Assembly (NCBI GenBank): GCA_014656175.1
Contig: BNBX01000005.1
Coordinates: 436,041 to 500,040 of the forward strand
Source of the DNA: Streptomyces werraensis
GTDB taxonomy: Bacteria > Actinomycetota > Actinomycetes > Streptomycetales > Streptomycetaceae
DNA length: 64,000 nt
Direction: 5' to 3'
Shown here one piece after another: positions 1-7,698 of the stretch (the stretch's first letter is position 1; every line of letters starts with the position of its first letter). A program made the translations under genes and the position numbers. Below the pieces are notes generated by a model. That model searched no databases, was not told the DNA's origin, and was given only the letters and a program-made list of their open reading frames with translations.

Positions 1-836
1 GCGGCGAGGTAGTTGGTGGCGTCGAGCGTGCCCTGCTGGTCGAAGCGGTCCGGGTACGGGTCGGGCGCGCCCCAGGAGTCGATCAGGGGGTGGAGGCCGT
101 CGCGGAGCGGTCCGCGGGCGACCAGGGCGGCGGTGCCGCGCGGGGCGCAGGCCCACTTGTGGAGGTTGCCCGCCCAGAAGTCGCAGGTCAGGCCGGAGAG
201 AGGAGCGGGAAGCAGCGCGGGCGCGTGGGCACCGTCGACGAGGAACGGCACACCGCGCCGTGCCGCCTCCGCGCCGATCCGCTCCACCGGGAACCGGCGG
301 GCGGTCGCCGAGGTGATCTGGTCGACGACCAGCAGACCGGTGGCGTCGCCGACCTCCGCCATGACCGCCTCGTACGCCTGCTCCTCGTCCGCGTCCAGCG
401 GCACCCGCGCGGTGCGCACCCGGCCGCCCCAGCGGCGGGCGAGGCGTTCGGCGCCCATGGTGACGGCACCGTAGCCGTGGTCGGTGACGACGATCTCGCC
501 GCCGGCCCTCTTCTCCAGGCCGGCGTGGACGACGCTGACGCCGGCGCTGGCGTTGGGCACCAGGGCCAGGTCGCCCGCGTCCACGCCGAGGAACGCGGCG
601 AGGCCGGTCCGGGCCGCCGCGATCCGTCCCGGCAGCTCGGGGAACCACACGACCGGCGCCCGCTCCATCTCCGCCCGCAGCGCGTTCTGCCGCTCCTGGG
701 CGACCAGCGGGACGGCGCCGAAGGAGCCGTGGTTGAGGTGGCGCAGGGCGGGGTCCAGCGACCACGCGTCCGCCGCGGGCCGCCCGTCGGCCAGCAGCAG
801 GGGGCGGGGCGCGGTGCTGACGTCGGTCTCGCTCAC
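1..836 (-). CDS. PLP-dependent aminotransferase class V, isopenicillin N epimerase-like (3' end cut off by window)
   Basis: The minus-strand reading frame runs off the left edge, so only about 278 N-terminal residues are visible. It begins at a GTG (834-836) placed 5 bases after GGGAG; an ATG two bases upstream is closed at once by TGA. Fold type I PLP features are visible: NHGSFG near residue 35, a DHGYG block, DGAHAP (the cofactor-binding Asp) and NLHKW, whose lysine should form the Schiff base. This matches the isopenicillin N epimerase / cysteine desulfurase-like family. The substrate cannot be read from sequence, and there are no beta-lactam genes nearby, so the family name should not be taken as the function. 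It is divergent from a FadR-type regulator, its probable controller. Confidence 0.85.
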   Translation of the reverse strand, partial: MSETDVSTAPRPLLLADGRPAADAWSLDPALRHLNHGSFGAVPLVAQERQNALRAEMERAPVVWFPELPGRIAAARTGLAAFLGVDAGDLALVPNASAGVSVVHAGLEKRAGGEIVVTDHGYGAVTMGAERLARRWGGRVRTARVPLDADEEQAYEAVMAEVGDATGLLVVDQITSATARRFPVERIGAEAARRGVPFLVDGAHAPALLPAPLSGLTCDFWAGNLHKWACAPRGTAALVARGPLRDGLHPLIDSWGAPDPYPDRFDQQGTLDATNYLA

Positions 837-954
837 ATGACTCCCATCCGCGAGGGACATCGGACCATCGGGAGACCCGAAGGCCGAGACGTATGATGAC
901 TCGGGATGTTGGCATGGTGTTTTCGGCCATGACAAGACCTGTGAGCCACTAGAA

Positions 955-993
955 ATCAGATGACTCTGGAATGTTTCGCGAAAGACATCTGAT
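955..993. promoter_or_regulatory. Inverted repeats between the PLP enzyme and FadR-type regulator
   Basis: ATCAGATG (955-962) is matched by CATCTGAT (986-993), a perfect 8-bp inverted repeat. A second perfect palindrome, TTTCGCGAAA (974-983), lies inside it. The position between two divergent genes fits an operator for the GntR/FadR protein encoded at 1061. Which repeat is bound is inference. Confidence 0.5.
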
Positions 994-1060
994 CTCTCGT
1001 CCCGCTACAGTTCACTCGGGCGGGGGCGCGGCGGACGCGGACCGTCAGGGGAGGCAACGG

Positions 1061-1756
1061 ATGTCGGCAGTCGACAAGGCGTTCCACGGCCTGCGCCACA
1101 TGATCGCCACGGGGCGGCTCGGCGCCGGGGAGCGGATTCCGCCGGAGGCGGACCTCTGCGAGGAACTCGGCGTCTCCCGCGGCTCGTTGCGCGAGGCGGT
1201 ACGGATGCTGGCGGCGCTGGGCGTCATCGAACCGCGCCACGGCTCGGGCACGTACGTCTCGCAGCTCCGCCCCGAGGACCTGATCGGCAGCCTCTCCCTG
1301 ACCCTGCAACTCCTGCCCCTGCCGGGCCTGCTGGAGGTCTACGAGATCCGCCGCGTCCTGGAGGCGCACGTGGCGGCGCAGGCGGCGGCGCGGGCCACCC
1401 CGGAGACGATCGAGACGCTGTTCTCCCTCATCGAGGCGATGGAGGCCACTCAGGACCCGGCGGAGGCGTCCGACCTGGACCACCGCTTCCACGCGGAGAT
1501 CGCCCGCGCGGCCGGCAACCCCACCCTCGCCTCCCTCCTGGCGGTGTTCCGCGCCCGCTCCCGCAAGTACCAGGTCTTCACCCTCCCCGAGGGCCCCGAC
1601 CTGCGCCGCAAGAGCGACGCCGACCACCGCGTCCTCGCGACGGCCATCGCCGACCGTGATCCGGGCGCGGCGGCGGGCGCGGCGGAGGCGCATGTGGCGC
1701 AGACGGAGCGGTGGCTGAGGGCGCTGGAGCCGCCGGTGGAGGACGAGGGGGCGTGA
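1061..1756 (+). CDS. GntR family regulator, FadR subfamily (FCD domain)
   Basis: 231 residues from an ATG preceded by GGGGAGG with 5 bases between; an upstream in-frame start at 971 would lack this site. The N-terminal winged helix (residues 5-70) has the GntR pattern: PPEADLCEELGVSRGSLREA then HGSGTYV for the wing. The all-helical C-terminal part from about residue 80 has the FCD layout (YEIRRVLEAH, then DHRFHAEIARAAGNP and a late DHR.L), where Asp and His residues usually bind a metal and an organic acid. It is divergent from the PLP enzyme gene, so local control of that gene is the simplest reading. The effector is unknown. Confidence 0.88.
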   Translation: MSAVDKAFHGLRHMIATGRLGAGERIPPEADLCEELGVSRGSLREAVRMLAALGVIEPRHGSGTYVSQLRPEDLIGSLSLTLQLLPLPGLLEVYEIRRVLEAHVAAQAAARATPETIETLFSLIEAMEATQDPAEASDLDHRFHAEIARAAGNPTLASLLAVFRARSRKYQVFTLPEGPDLRRKSDADHRVLATAIADRDPGAAAGAAEAHVAQTERWLRALEPPVEDEGA

Positions 1757-1781
1757 GCGGCGCTCCGGCCGGCGGGCTGGG

Positions 1782-1916
1782 TCACGCGGCTGCGCGCACT
1801 TCGAGACGCGTGGTCCGGATGATCTGGTCCGCGATGTCCGACAGCGCGCCGACGCGGGCAGGGACCGTCACAGGCTGCTCGAAGTCACGCCTCCGCCGGC
1901 CGGCCCGCTCCGGCAT
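1782..1916 (-). CDS. Small ORF of 44 residues downstream of the tandem APH gene
   Basis: A minus-strand ORF starts at ATG 1914-1916, preceded by GGAGGGGG with 6 bases between, a strong ribosome site. The product is basic at the N-terminus (residues 4-10 hold five arginines) and ends in an amphipathic helix-like stretch containing ADQIIRTTRLEV. It lies 72 bases after the tandem phosphotransferase gene on the same strand, so it may be the last gene of that unit. I recognise no family. It could also be the tail of a decayed gene, but the ribosome site argues for translation. Confidence 0.45.
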   Translation of the reverse strand: MPERAGRRRRDFEQPVTVPARVGALSDIADQIIRTTRLEVRAAA

Positions 1917-1988
1917 CCGAAACCCCCTCCGCACGTGGAGTTGCCGGGCTGCCCCACCAGGCCTGTGCGGACCTTTGACAGGATCCCG

Positions 1989-4181
1989 CTAGACCAACGT
2001 CCGGGCCAGATAGGGATTGGCTGTGGCCCGCACCGGCAGGCCGAGTGCTCCGTTGGCGACGGCCAGGGTCACCGCGTACGAGGCGACCGCGCGACGGACG
2101 TTGGGGGCGTCGAGGCTCGCTCCGGTGACGATGCGGTCGAGGTCGATGTAGGCGGATCGGACGACCTCCAGGCGTCGGTACACCTGCCAGTCCTTCTGCC
2201 AGTCGCGCGTGTACGCGGACGGGAGGTTGCGCTCCCAGCGGCGGAACATGCGGTCCCGGATCTCCGGGCGGGTCGGGGTCAGGTGCATGTGCCGGACCAG
2301 GTCGTACAGGGGGTCGCCGATGAGCGCCATCTCCCAGTCGATGATGCTCAGGCCGCCATCTCGTCGCACCAGGTTCCAGGGGTTGAGGTCACCGTGGAGA
2401 AGGGAGGGCTCCCGGTGGCTGACTTCCTGCCGGGACAGGATCTGGTCGAGCCGTCCGGCGTCCGGAAGTCCCAGCTGCCGGGCGAGCTGCTGGGTCTTTC
2501 TGGGCAGCTCTGCGACGAGGCGCACCAGCTGGGCCGTGAGCCAGCGGTGAAAGCCCCACTCGCCGGCCGTCGGGTCGATCCGCTTGTAGTCCACCCGGGT
2601 CAGGGCGCACAACTGGTCCACCAACGCGTCCGCCTCGTGGGGCAGAAGGCCGTGCACGGGATGGTTCGGAGGGCGGTCGACGTCCTCCGGGCCCATGTAG
2701 GTATGGATCGCGAAGCGGTCGTTCGGGTGCGTCTCGCCCAGTGCCAGGGCCTTGGGCGCGTTCACGGCGACCTGAGCCTCCTCGATGCTGCGCAGCACGG
2801 CGTGCTCGCTGAGGAAGTGCGGCTCCCGCCGGGTGACGTCGGGCAGCCTGCGCCGTACGACGACCGGATGGCAGACCCCGGGGACCCGGACCACGGTGTT
2901 GAGGTGGGCCGTGCCCTTGAAGACGCGACTGGCCGGAGCCGCGCCCTCCACCGACAGGGCTTCGAGGACCTCCCTGTCACCGAAGTCGTCCGGCGGTGCC
3001 AGGCGCCGGTCCGGCGACCACTCGACGACCTGGGCGCCACGCACCCCGCGCGACGCCAGCCAGCGGAACAGGGCGCGCTCGATCTCCTTCGGGCCGGGAA
3101 CACTCCGCAGGCCCAGCGGCCGCGCGGCCGCTCGCAACGCCCGGTCCACCTCCGCCGTCGCCTCGTCCAGGTTCTTCTGCGAGTACGCGTGCTCGAGGGA
3201 CTGCGCCGCCCGCATCACGTCCGGAAACACGGACTGCGCGCGCTCGAAGTCGAGGTAGTGCTGGAGGTCCTTGGCCAGCCCGTTGACCGCCGCGGGGCGG
3301 ATCCGGCGCATGGCCTCTTCCCAGGCGCCGATCACCTCGGGCCACTGGTGCTCCGGGTAGCGCATGCGCACCAGGTGGGTGGCCAGGTCGTGGAGCGGGT
3401 CGCCGTAGGTCGCCAGCTCCCAGTCGACACAGATCAGAGGAAGCGATTCGCCGTAGGAGACGATCACATTGTCGCGGTGCAGGTCGGCGTGGAGCAGGCT
3501 GTACGGCCGCCGCGCCATGACGGGGGTGCGCTCGGCGAGCCGGACCAGGGCGTCCTCAGGGATGCCGAGCGCCGCAAACAGCCCACCGAAAGCCGTCCAA
3601 TTGGGCCGGCGGATCTGCTCGTCCGCGAGGTGGGCGAGGGTACGCAGGAATGCCTGGCTGTCGGTGTCGTTGCTCGGCCAGTGAGGCGGCAGGGGCGGCA
3701 GAGAGCTGCGTCTCACCCGGGTCATCTGAGCCAGCAGTCCGGTCAGTGCCCGCACGAGCAACGTGTCCAGGGGCTTGCCGTTGGCGCAGATGCTGGACAG
3801 CGGAACGCCTTCCACATAGCTGTGGACGGCGAAGTCCGGTCCCTTGGCGAGGCACTGCGGCACGTGCGGTAGTACGTCCTTGACCGCCCCGAGGATCTCT
3901 TCCTCGTTGTCCCAGGTTCTGATCACCACCGGCAGGGCCTCGACCCTGCGGATGCGCACGGTCACCGATGTCCCCGGCTCACGGCCGACCAACCGCGCCT
4001 CAGGATCGTTCAGTGCCAGCACGTAGTTCTGGTTGTGGTGACCGCTGGCGGCCGTACCGCACAGCGTGGCGCGTTCCACGAGACCCCGGAACCGGTCGTC
4101 CTGCGCAGTGGGCACCCCGAGGGCCGGTCGGGGAATGGGTGGTGCGCCCACTGGCCGCTCCGTGACGTACGAGGGAAACAC
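1989..4181 (-). CDS. Tandem phosphotransferase with two APH/choline kinase-like domains
   Basis: 730 residues, about twice the usual size of an APH-family kinase, and it holds two complete catalytic cores. Core 1 has the Brenner-type HADLHRDN near residue 230 and VDWELATYGDP near 252. Core 2 has HGDLNPWN near 596 and IDWEMALIGDP just after. Both keep the catalytic Asp and the metal-binding Asp. Such kinases phosphorylate hydroxyl groups of small molecules (aminoglycosides, choline, sugars) with ATP or GTP. The start given is GTG 4179-4181; no clear ribosome site precedes it, and a GTG 10 codons in is an alternative. A GntR regulator lies 190 bases upstream on the same strand. The substrate is unknown; resistance is only one option. 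Confidence 0.85.
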   Translation of the reverse strand: MFPSYVTERPVGAPPIPRPALGVPTAQDDRFRGLVERATLCGTAASGHHNQNYVLALNDPEARLVGREPGTSVTVRIRRVEALPVVIRTWDNEEEILGAVKDVLPHVPQCLAKGPDFAVHSYVEGVPLSSICANGKPLDTLLVRALTGLLAQMTRVRRSSLPPLPPHWPSNDTDSQAFLRTLAHLADEQIRRPNWTAFGGLFAALGIPEDALVRLAERTPVMARRPYSLLHADLHRDNVIVSYGESLPLICVDWELATYGDPLHDLATHLVRMRYPEHQWPEVIGAWEEAMRRIRPAAVNGLAKDLQHYLDFERAQSVFPDVMRAAQSLEHAYSQKNLDEATAEVDRALRAAARPLGLRSVPGPKEIERALFRWLASRGVRGAQVVEWSPDRRLAPPDDFGDREVLEALSVEGAAPASRVFKGTAHLNTVVRVPGVCHPVVVRRRLPDVTRREPHFLSEHAVLRSIEEAQVAVNAPKALALGETHPNDRFAIHTYMGPEDVDRPPNHPVHGLLPHEADALVDQLCALTRVDYKRIDPTAGEWGFHRWLTAQLVRLVAELPRKTQQLARQLGLPDAGRLDQILSRQEVSHREPSLLHGDLNPWNLVRRDGGLSIIDWEMALIGDPLYDLVRHMHLTPTRPEIRDRMFRRWERNLPSAYTRDWQKDWQVYRRLEVVRSAYIDLDRIVTGASLDAPNVRRAVASYAVTLAVANGALGLPVRATANPYLARTLV

Positions 4182-4371
4182 ATATGACGGTAGGCATGCG
4201 ACCTCCGTTTCCGCATGCGGAAGTCAACCGCACGGCGTAGGGCGACGGGCAGCCGGGTGTCACCCAAGTGCCCGAGTCACGGAGGCCCGTCCCAGTCGCT
4301 GATGTGCTCTCTGGTACGAACGAGGGAGCAGCTTTTACTCAATCGGTGGCCGGAATCGTACAGCACCGCGG
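4182..4371. promoter_or_regulatory. Leader region of the tandem APH gene with a CCGCATGCGG palindrome
   Basis: This 190-base gap separates GntR regulator 1 from the phosphotransferase. It contains the perfect palindrome CCGCATGCGG (4211-4220) and a second GCATGCG at 4194-4200 just before the start codon. This resembles an operator close to a promoter, but no clear -10/-35 pair was recognised. Confidence 0.35.
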
Positions 4372-5283
4372 TTACTGGGTGAGGTGATTCCATACGGAGT
4401 CGAACCACTGCTGCATGCTGTCCACGAACACGGTCCCGGGGGCGCCGGCATCGGCCGGATTCTTCACATGGTGGGTGAGGGTCGCGCCCAGCCCCAGCAC
4501 GTCCAGCGCGGTCACCACCTCACCGTCCGTCAGCTCCAGCTGCCGCTCGATGATCTCGTACATGCCATGCAGCGCCTCGACCTCATTGAGCAGGTAGAGC
4601 TTGAAAGTCGGCGTCAGTGGGGCGTGCCGGACCTGTACGTCGACGGACGGGACCAGCCTTTCGGTCCGCAGGTCCCGCAACGCACCGACCAGCGAGGCGG
4701 TGTGCGTCTCGGTGATGCGCAGCAGTCGCTCCCGCATCCGGGAGTCGTCCACATCCCCTTTCACCCGCGGATACGGCAGCGGAAGTGACGGGTCCGGAAG
4801 GAGCATACGGAGCGTGATGCGCTGGGGCGAGATGAAGCCACCGCGGATGCGCTCCGACTGGAGCCGGATGTGGGCGTCGAGGGACTCCGACGTCAGGGTG
4901 TAGACGTCGAGCGTGACCTCCGGCTGCTCGAAGGCCTCGCTGATGAAGGGGGCCAGCGTCACCTGGTCGCGCACGCGGGTCGCCTTGGCCGTCGACGACT
5001 GTATGCGCTGGACCTTGACCACCCGCGAGCCGCTGCCCCGCCGGGACTCGATCCAGCCCTCGTTGGCCAGCTCACGCAGCGCCCGCTGCAGCGTGTCCCG
5101 GGACACGCCCAGCTCCATGGCGAGGGCGCGCTGCGCCGGCAGGAAGGAGCCCAGCGGATAGACATGCCCGATCCGCGAGCGCAGCTCGTCGGCGACCCGC
5201 TGGGCCTCCCGCCCGCCGCCGCCGCTTGACTCGCCACCCCTCCCGGCCACGACCGGAACGTACCGCTTTCGGTCCACCGGCAA
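4372..5283 (-). CDS. GntR-type regulator 1 of three paralogues, unrecognised C-terminal domain
   Basis: 303 residues from TTG 5281-5283, with AAGGGTGG 9 bases upstream; GTG codons at residues 3 and 12 are alternatives. A glycine-rich lead is followed by a GntR winged helix (about residues 28-95; RALAMELGVSRDTLQRAL, then RRGSGSRV). The C-terminal 190 residues match neither UTRA nor FCD patterns that I can see. They share blocks with regulators 2 and 3: a Thr-Ser/Ala-Glu-Ser segment, a LLPDPSLPLPYP block, and KLYLLNEVEAL near residue 245. A large inverted repeat covers its ribosome site, suggesting autoregulation. It faces a small membrane protein gene at 5435. Confidence 0.82.
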   Translation of the reverse strand: MPVDRKRYVPVVAGRGGESSGGGGREAQRVADELRSRIGHVYPLGSFLPAQRALAMELGVSRDTLQRALRELANEGWIESRRGSGSRVVKVQRIQSSTAKATRVRDQVTLAPFISEAFEQPEVTLDVYTLTSESLDAHIRLQSERIRGGFISPQRITLRMLLPDPSLPLPYPRVKGDVDDSRMRERLLRITETHTASLVGALRDLRTERLVPSVDVQVRHAPLTPTFKLYLLNEVEALHGMYEIIERQLELTDGEVVTALDVLGLGATLTHHVKNPADAGAPGTVFVDSMQQWFDSVWNHLTQ

Positions 5284-5325
5284 ACCAACCGTCCACCCTT
5301 GTCCTCTCCGGGCGGACGGTCGGTT
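5283..5325. promoter_or_regulatory. Operator-like inverted repeat of cassette 1
   Basis: AACCAACCGTCC (5283-5294) and GGACGGTCGGTT (5314-5325) form a 12-bp inverted repeat with one mismatch and a 19-base spacer. It overlaps the ribosome site of GntR regulator 1. Further along, CCAATTGG (5370-5377) is flanked by CCAAC (5361) and GTTGG (5385), related to the AGTTGG/CCAACT operators of cassettes 2 and 3. Confidence 0.6.
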
Positions 5326-5434
5326 AAGGGATCAGCCGGTCCGGGCAGACAACCCTCAGGCCAACCAGGCCAATTGGACCGAGAGTTGGGCGCATCCGGA
5401 CGGTGCCGGAAAGTGGAGGGGAGATGGTCGGCTC

Positions 5435-5617
5435 ATGTACCGCCTTCAGTTGATCACAGCGCTCGGCAAGCTGCTGATGAGCCTGCTGACCGAGACGCGG
5501 CTGGGTGTGATCGGCCTGCTCCTGCTCCTTCTCGTCGGCGTGGGCATACGCGCCCGCCGGGAGGGACTCGCCCTCGGGGCGGCCGTGTTGCTCACCGCGC
5601 TGATGATTCAGGCCTGA
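5435..5617 (+). CDS. Small membrane protein of cassette 1 (60 residues)
   Basis: ATG 5435 follows GGAGGGGAG by about 11 bases. The product has an amphipathic N-terminus and two hydrophobic segments (about residues 22-38, leucine/valine/glycine rich, and 45-58), joined by a basic hinge GIRARREG. The second half aligns by eye with the small proteins at 7449 and 8789 (pattern GL..LLLV.VGI.AR..G....GAVLL.AL). It is divergent from GntR regulator 1 and its last bases overlap the 3' end of the HAD gene on the other strand. No known family was recognised; membrane location is inferred from hydrophobicity. Confidence 0.7.
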   Translation: MYRLQLITALGKLLMSLLTETRLGVIGLLLLLLVGVGIRARREGLALGAAVLLTALMIQA

Positions 5618-6363
5618 CCGGCCTCCCACACCGCTTTCAGCACCGGCTCCAGCGAGCCGACGATCATCTCCGCGCCCGCCTCCCGCAACAGCTTGTGCTT
5701 CCGCTCGTTCCGGGCGTACCCGAGGAACGGCACCCCCGCCGCCCGCGCCGCCTGGAAGTCGGACGGGGTGTCCCCGATCATCAGGGCCGTCGGCGGGGCG
5801 GCGCCCATCGCGTTCAGGGCGCGGTTGATGCAGTGCGGATGCGGCTTCAGGTGGCGGAGTTCCTGGGTGCGGCCGTAGATGTGCGGGGCGAAGCACGGCA
5901 GCACCTCCCGGGACGTCAGGTACTCCTTCACCACCCGCGGTGAGTTGTTCGTGGTGACGGCCAGGCGGGCGCCCACCGCCGTCCAGGTGCGGACCAGGGG
6001 GTCGGCGTACGGCGTCGGCCGGGCGGAGGCCGCGGCCTTCAGTTCCTCCTGCGTGAGACGTTCCTCGAGCTCCGCGACGAGGTCGCTGCCGGGGTGCCGT
6101 CGGTCCACCGCGCGCAGGACGACGTGCGGATCGAGGGACTCGCGCGCGGACTCGTCCAGCAGCCCGTGCAGCCCCCGGCCCTCCAGCCACTCCACCAGGT
6201 CCCGGGCCACCCGCTCGGCGGAATGGCCCGCGAACAGCCGGCAGACGGGGCCGTCGAAGTCCCACAGCACGACTCGGACGCCTTCGATCAGGTTCCGCAG
6301 GTCGTTCGGTTCCGTCTCGGTCTCGGTTGTCACCGATTCAGTCTGCTGCGTCTCAGAAGTCAC
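5608..6363 (-). CDS. HAD-superfamily phosphatase coupled to GntR regulator 2
   Basis: 251 residues from GTG 6361-6363, whose first base is the last base of the regulator 2 stop codon (TAGTG). There is no ribosome site of its own, so translation is probably coupled. All four HAD motifs are present: WDFDGPV with nucleophile and general acid Asp near residue 36, VTTNN (motif II Thr), LKPHP (motif III Lys) and MIGDTPSDFQAA (motif IV). The helical cap between motifs I and II resembles phosphoglycolate phosphatase-like enzymes. It should hydrolyse a small phosphate ester. A kinase pair (1989-4181) and this phosphatase in one neighbourhood suggest linked phosphorylation chemistry, which is inference. 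Confidence 0.85.
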   Translation of the reverse strand: MTSETQQTESVTTETETEPNDLRNLIEGVRVVLWDFDGPVCRLFAGHSAERVARDLVEWLEGRGLHGLLDESARESLDPHVVLRAVDRRHPGSDLVAELEERLTQEELKAAASARPTPYADPLVRTWTAVGARLAVTTNNSPRVVKEYLTSREVLPCFAPHIYGRTQELRHLKPHPHCINRALNAMGAAPPTALMIGDTPSDFQAARAAGVPFLGYARNERKHKLLREAGAEMIVGSLEPVLKAVWEAGQA

Positions 6364-7247
6364 TAGGAGAGTGTCAGGTCCGTCGTGATGGTTTCCCAGA
6401 GGGCGTCGAACCACTTCTGGGATTCCTCCACGAACGCCTGGTCCCGCCGGCCGGCCCGCTTGGCGAAGGAGAAGAGGAGCGAGGCGGAGCCGAGGGCGTC
6501 GTACATCTCCAGGGTCCGGCTCTCCCACTCCTCCTCGCGCCGGGTCAGCATGTAGTAGCCGATCAGCGCCTCCTCGCCGTTGAGCAGGTACAGCTTCACC
6601 GGCGGGGTGAAGGGCAGCGCCCGGAAGGACACGTGCACGTCGATGCCGTGCGTCGCGCGCAGGGCCTGGAGGTTGTGCTGGAGCACGCGCGCCTGGGAGT
6701 TGCGCTGGGCCAGCCACCGATCGTGCACCGCGTCCTCGTCGCCCGCGTCGCGGCCGTCGACCGGCACGGGGAAGGCGAGGTTGATCCGCCGGGACGGCAG
6801 CATGATGCGGACGTCGATCGCCTCGGGGCGGATGCGGCCCTCGTGGATGTGCCGGACCGGCTCGCCGACCGCCAGCATGAAGCTCTCCGCGGTGAGGCAC
6901 ACGGCGTCGATCCGTACGCGGGGCGTGGAGAACGCCTCCGTCAGCCGGGGCGCCAGCCCCACCATCGTCGGCTGGGGCTCCTCACGCGCCGGGGCGGGCG
7001 CGGCGATCCGGGGCGGGCTGCCCTTGCTCACGTTGCTGAGGAGCCCGTCGTCCTGAAGGGCGCGCAGGGCCTGGCGGACGGTGCCGCGCTCCACGCCGAA
7101 CTCCTCGGCCAGCTCGGCCTGCGTGGGCAGCCGGTCGCCCGCCTTCAGTTCACCCCCGCGGATGCGTTCCCGCAGGATGTCGGCGATCTCCTGGGCCGAG
7201 AGCCTGCTGCTGCCGTTCACTGACACGTTCTCCTGGGCCACGACCAA
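6363..7247 (-). CDS. GntR-type regulator 2 of three paralogues
   Basis: Up to 294 residues from TTG 7245-7247; GTG at 7241 (conserved in regulator 3) and GTG 7218-7220 (9 bases after GGAG) are serious alternatives. The winged helix (PTQAELAEEFGVERGTVRQA) is typical GntR. The C-terminal domain carries CLTAESF, IMLPSRRINLAFPVPV and FTPPVKLYLLNGEEALIGYY, nearly the same as in regulator 3 (7699) and recognisable in regulator 1. The gene is coupled to the HAD phosphatase downstream and divergent from the small membrane protein at 7449. The ligand is unknown; the conserved aromatic/basic blocks look like a sensor fold rather than UTRA. Confidence 0.84.
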   Translation of the reverse strand: MVVAQENVSVNGSSRLSAQEIADILRERIRGGELKAGDRLPTQAELAEEFGVERGTVRQALRALQDDGLLSNVSKGSPPRIAAPAPAREEPQPTMVGLAPRLTEAFSTPRVRIDAVCLTAESFMLAVGEPVRHIHEGRIRPEAIDVRIMLPSRRINLAFPVPVDGRDAGDEDAVHDRWLAQRNSQARVLQHNLQALRATHGIDVHVSFRALPFTPPVKLYLLNGEEALIGYYMLTRREEEWESRTLEMYDALGSASLLFSFAKRAGRRDQAFVEESQKWFDALWETITTDLTLS

Positions 7248-7343
7248 ACGCTACAACTTTGATCCATCTAAAGGCAGTTGTTTGAAAGTTGTTTATGAGT
7301 AGGAGCCAAGTGGGGACAACTCAAATGGAGTTGGTTGCCAACT
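7244..7343. promoter_or_regulatory. Divergent promoter/operator region of cassette 2
   Basis: Four blocks are shared with cassette 3 at identical spacing (offsets 0, 20, 62, 85): CCAAACGCTACAACTT (7244), CCATCTAAAGGCAGTT (7264), CCAAGTGGGGACAACT (7306) and AGTTGGTTGCCAACT (7329-7343). The last is an inverted repeat AGTTGG-3-CCAACT. On the minus strand the second block reads TTTAGATGG, a possible -10 that would make the regulator nearly leaderless. Confidence 0.7.
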
Positions 7344-7448
7344 TGGCGGAGTTGGCGGAAGTTAGTGTTCCGCTCATCAGCCCCCCACCGCCCCGGGCCG
7401 CCCGCACCGTCACCCCGTTCCACCGTCTCCGCCCGAAGGGGGTACACC

Positions 7449-7637
7449 ATGCCCGTCATCGCCCTGATCTCCGCCGTCGTCGTCGTCACCGTCGAGCAGC
7501 TCGTCCAGTGGAGGTACGGCGCGGCCGGCCTCCTCGGTCTGCTGCTGGTCACCGTGGGCATCCACGCGAAGCGGCCGGGCGTCAGCTCCGCCGGAGCGGT
7601 GCTGCTCGCGCTGCTCGTGGCCCGCCCCGCCCTGTGA
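7449..7637 (+). CDS. Small membrane protein of cassette 2 (62 residues)
   Basis: ATG 7449 follows AAGGGGG by 6 bases; a longer in-frame ORF exists upstream but the ribosome site and the paralogue at 8789 fix this start. Three hydrophobic stretches (about 2-20, 24-38, 46-60) are broken by EQLVQWRYG and a basic hinge HAKRPG. The EQLVQW(R/K)YG motif is shared with cassette 3. No known family was recognised. Divergent transcription from GntR regulator 2 across a conserved operator makes it the most likely target of that regulator. Confidence 0.75.
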   Translation: MPVIALISAVVVVTVEQLVQWRYGAAGLLGLLLVTVGIHAKRPGVSSAGAVLLALLVARPAL

Positions 7638-7698
7638 CCGGCCCGCCCGGGCCGCCACGGGACCGTGGCCGGCCCCGGCCCGATCCTTGTGGGAGACG

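Noticed and set aside
1..836. Beta-lactam biosynthesis suggested by isopenicillin N epimerase-like gene
   Set aside because: No ACV synthetase, IPNS or expandase is nearby; the family name is broad.
1935..3872. 645-codon plus-strand ORF opposite the tandem APH gene
   Set aside because: The minus-strand frame has two full APH domains; the plus frame has no recognisable fold.
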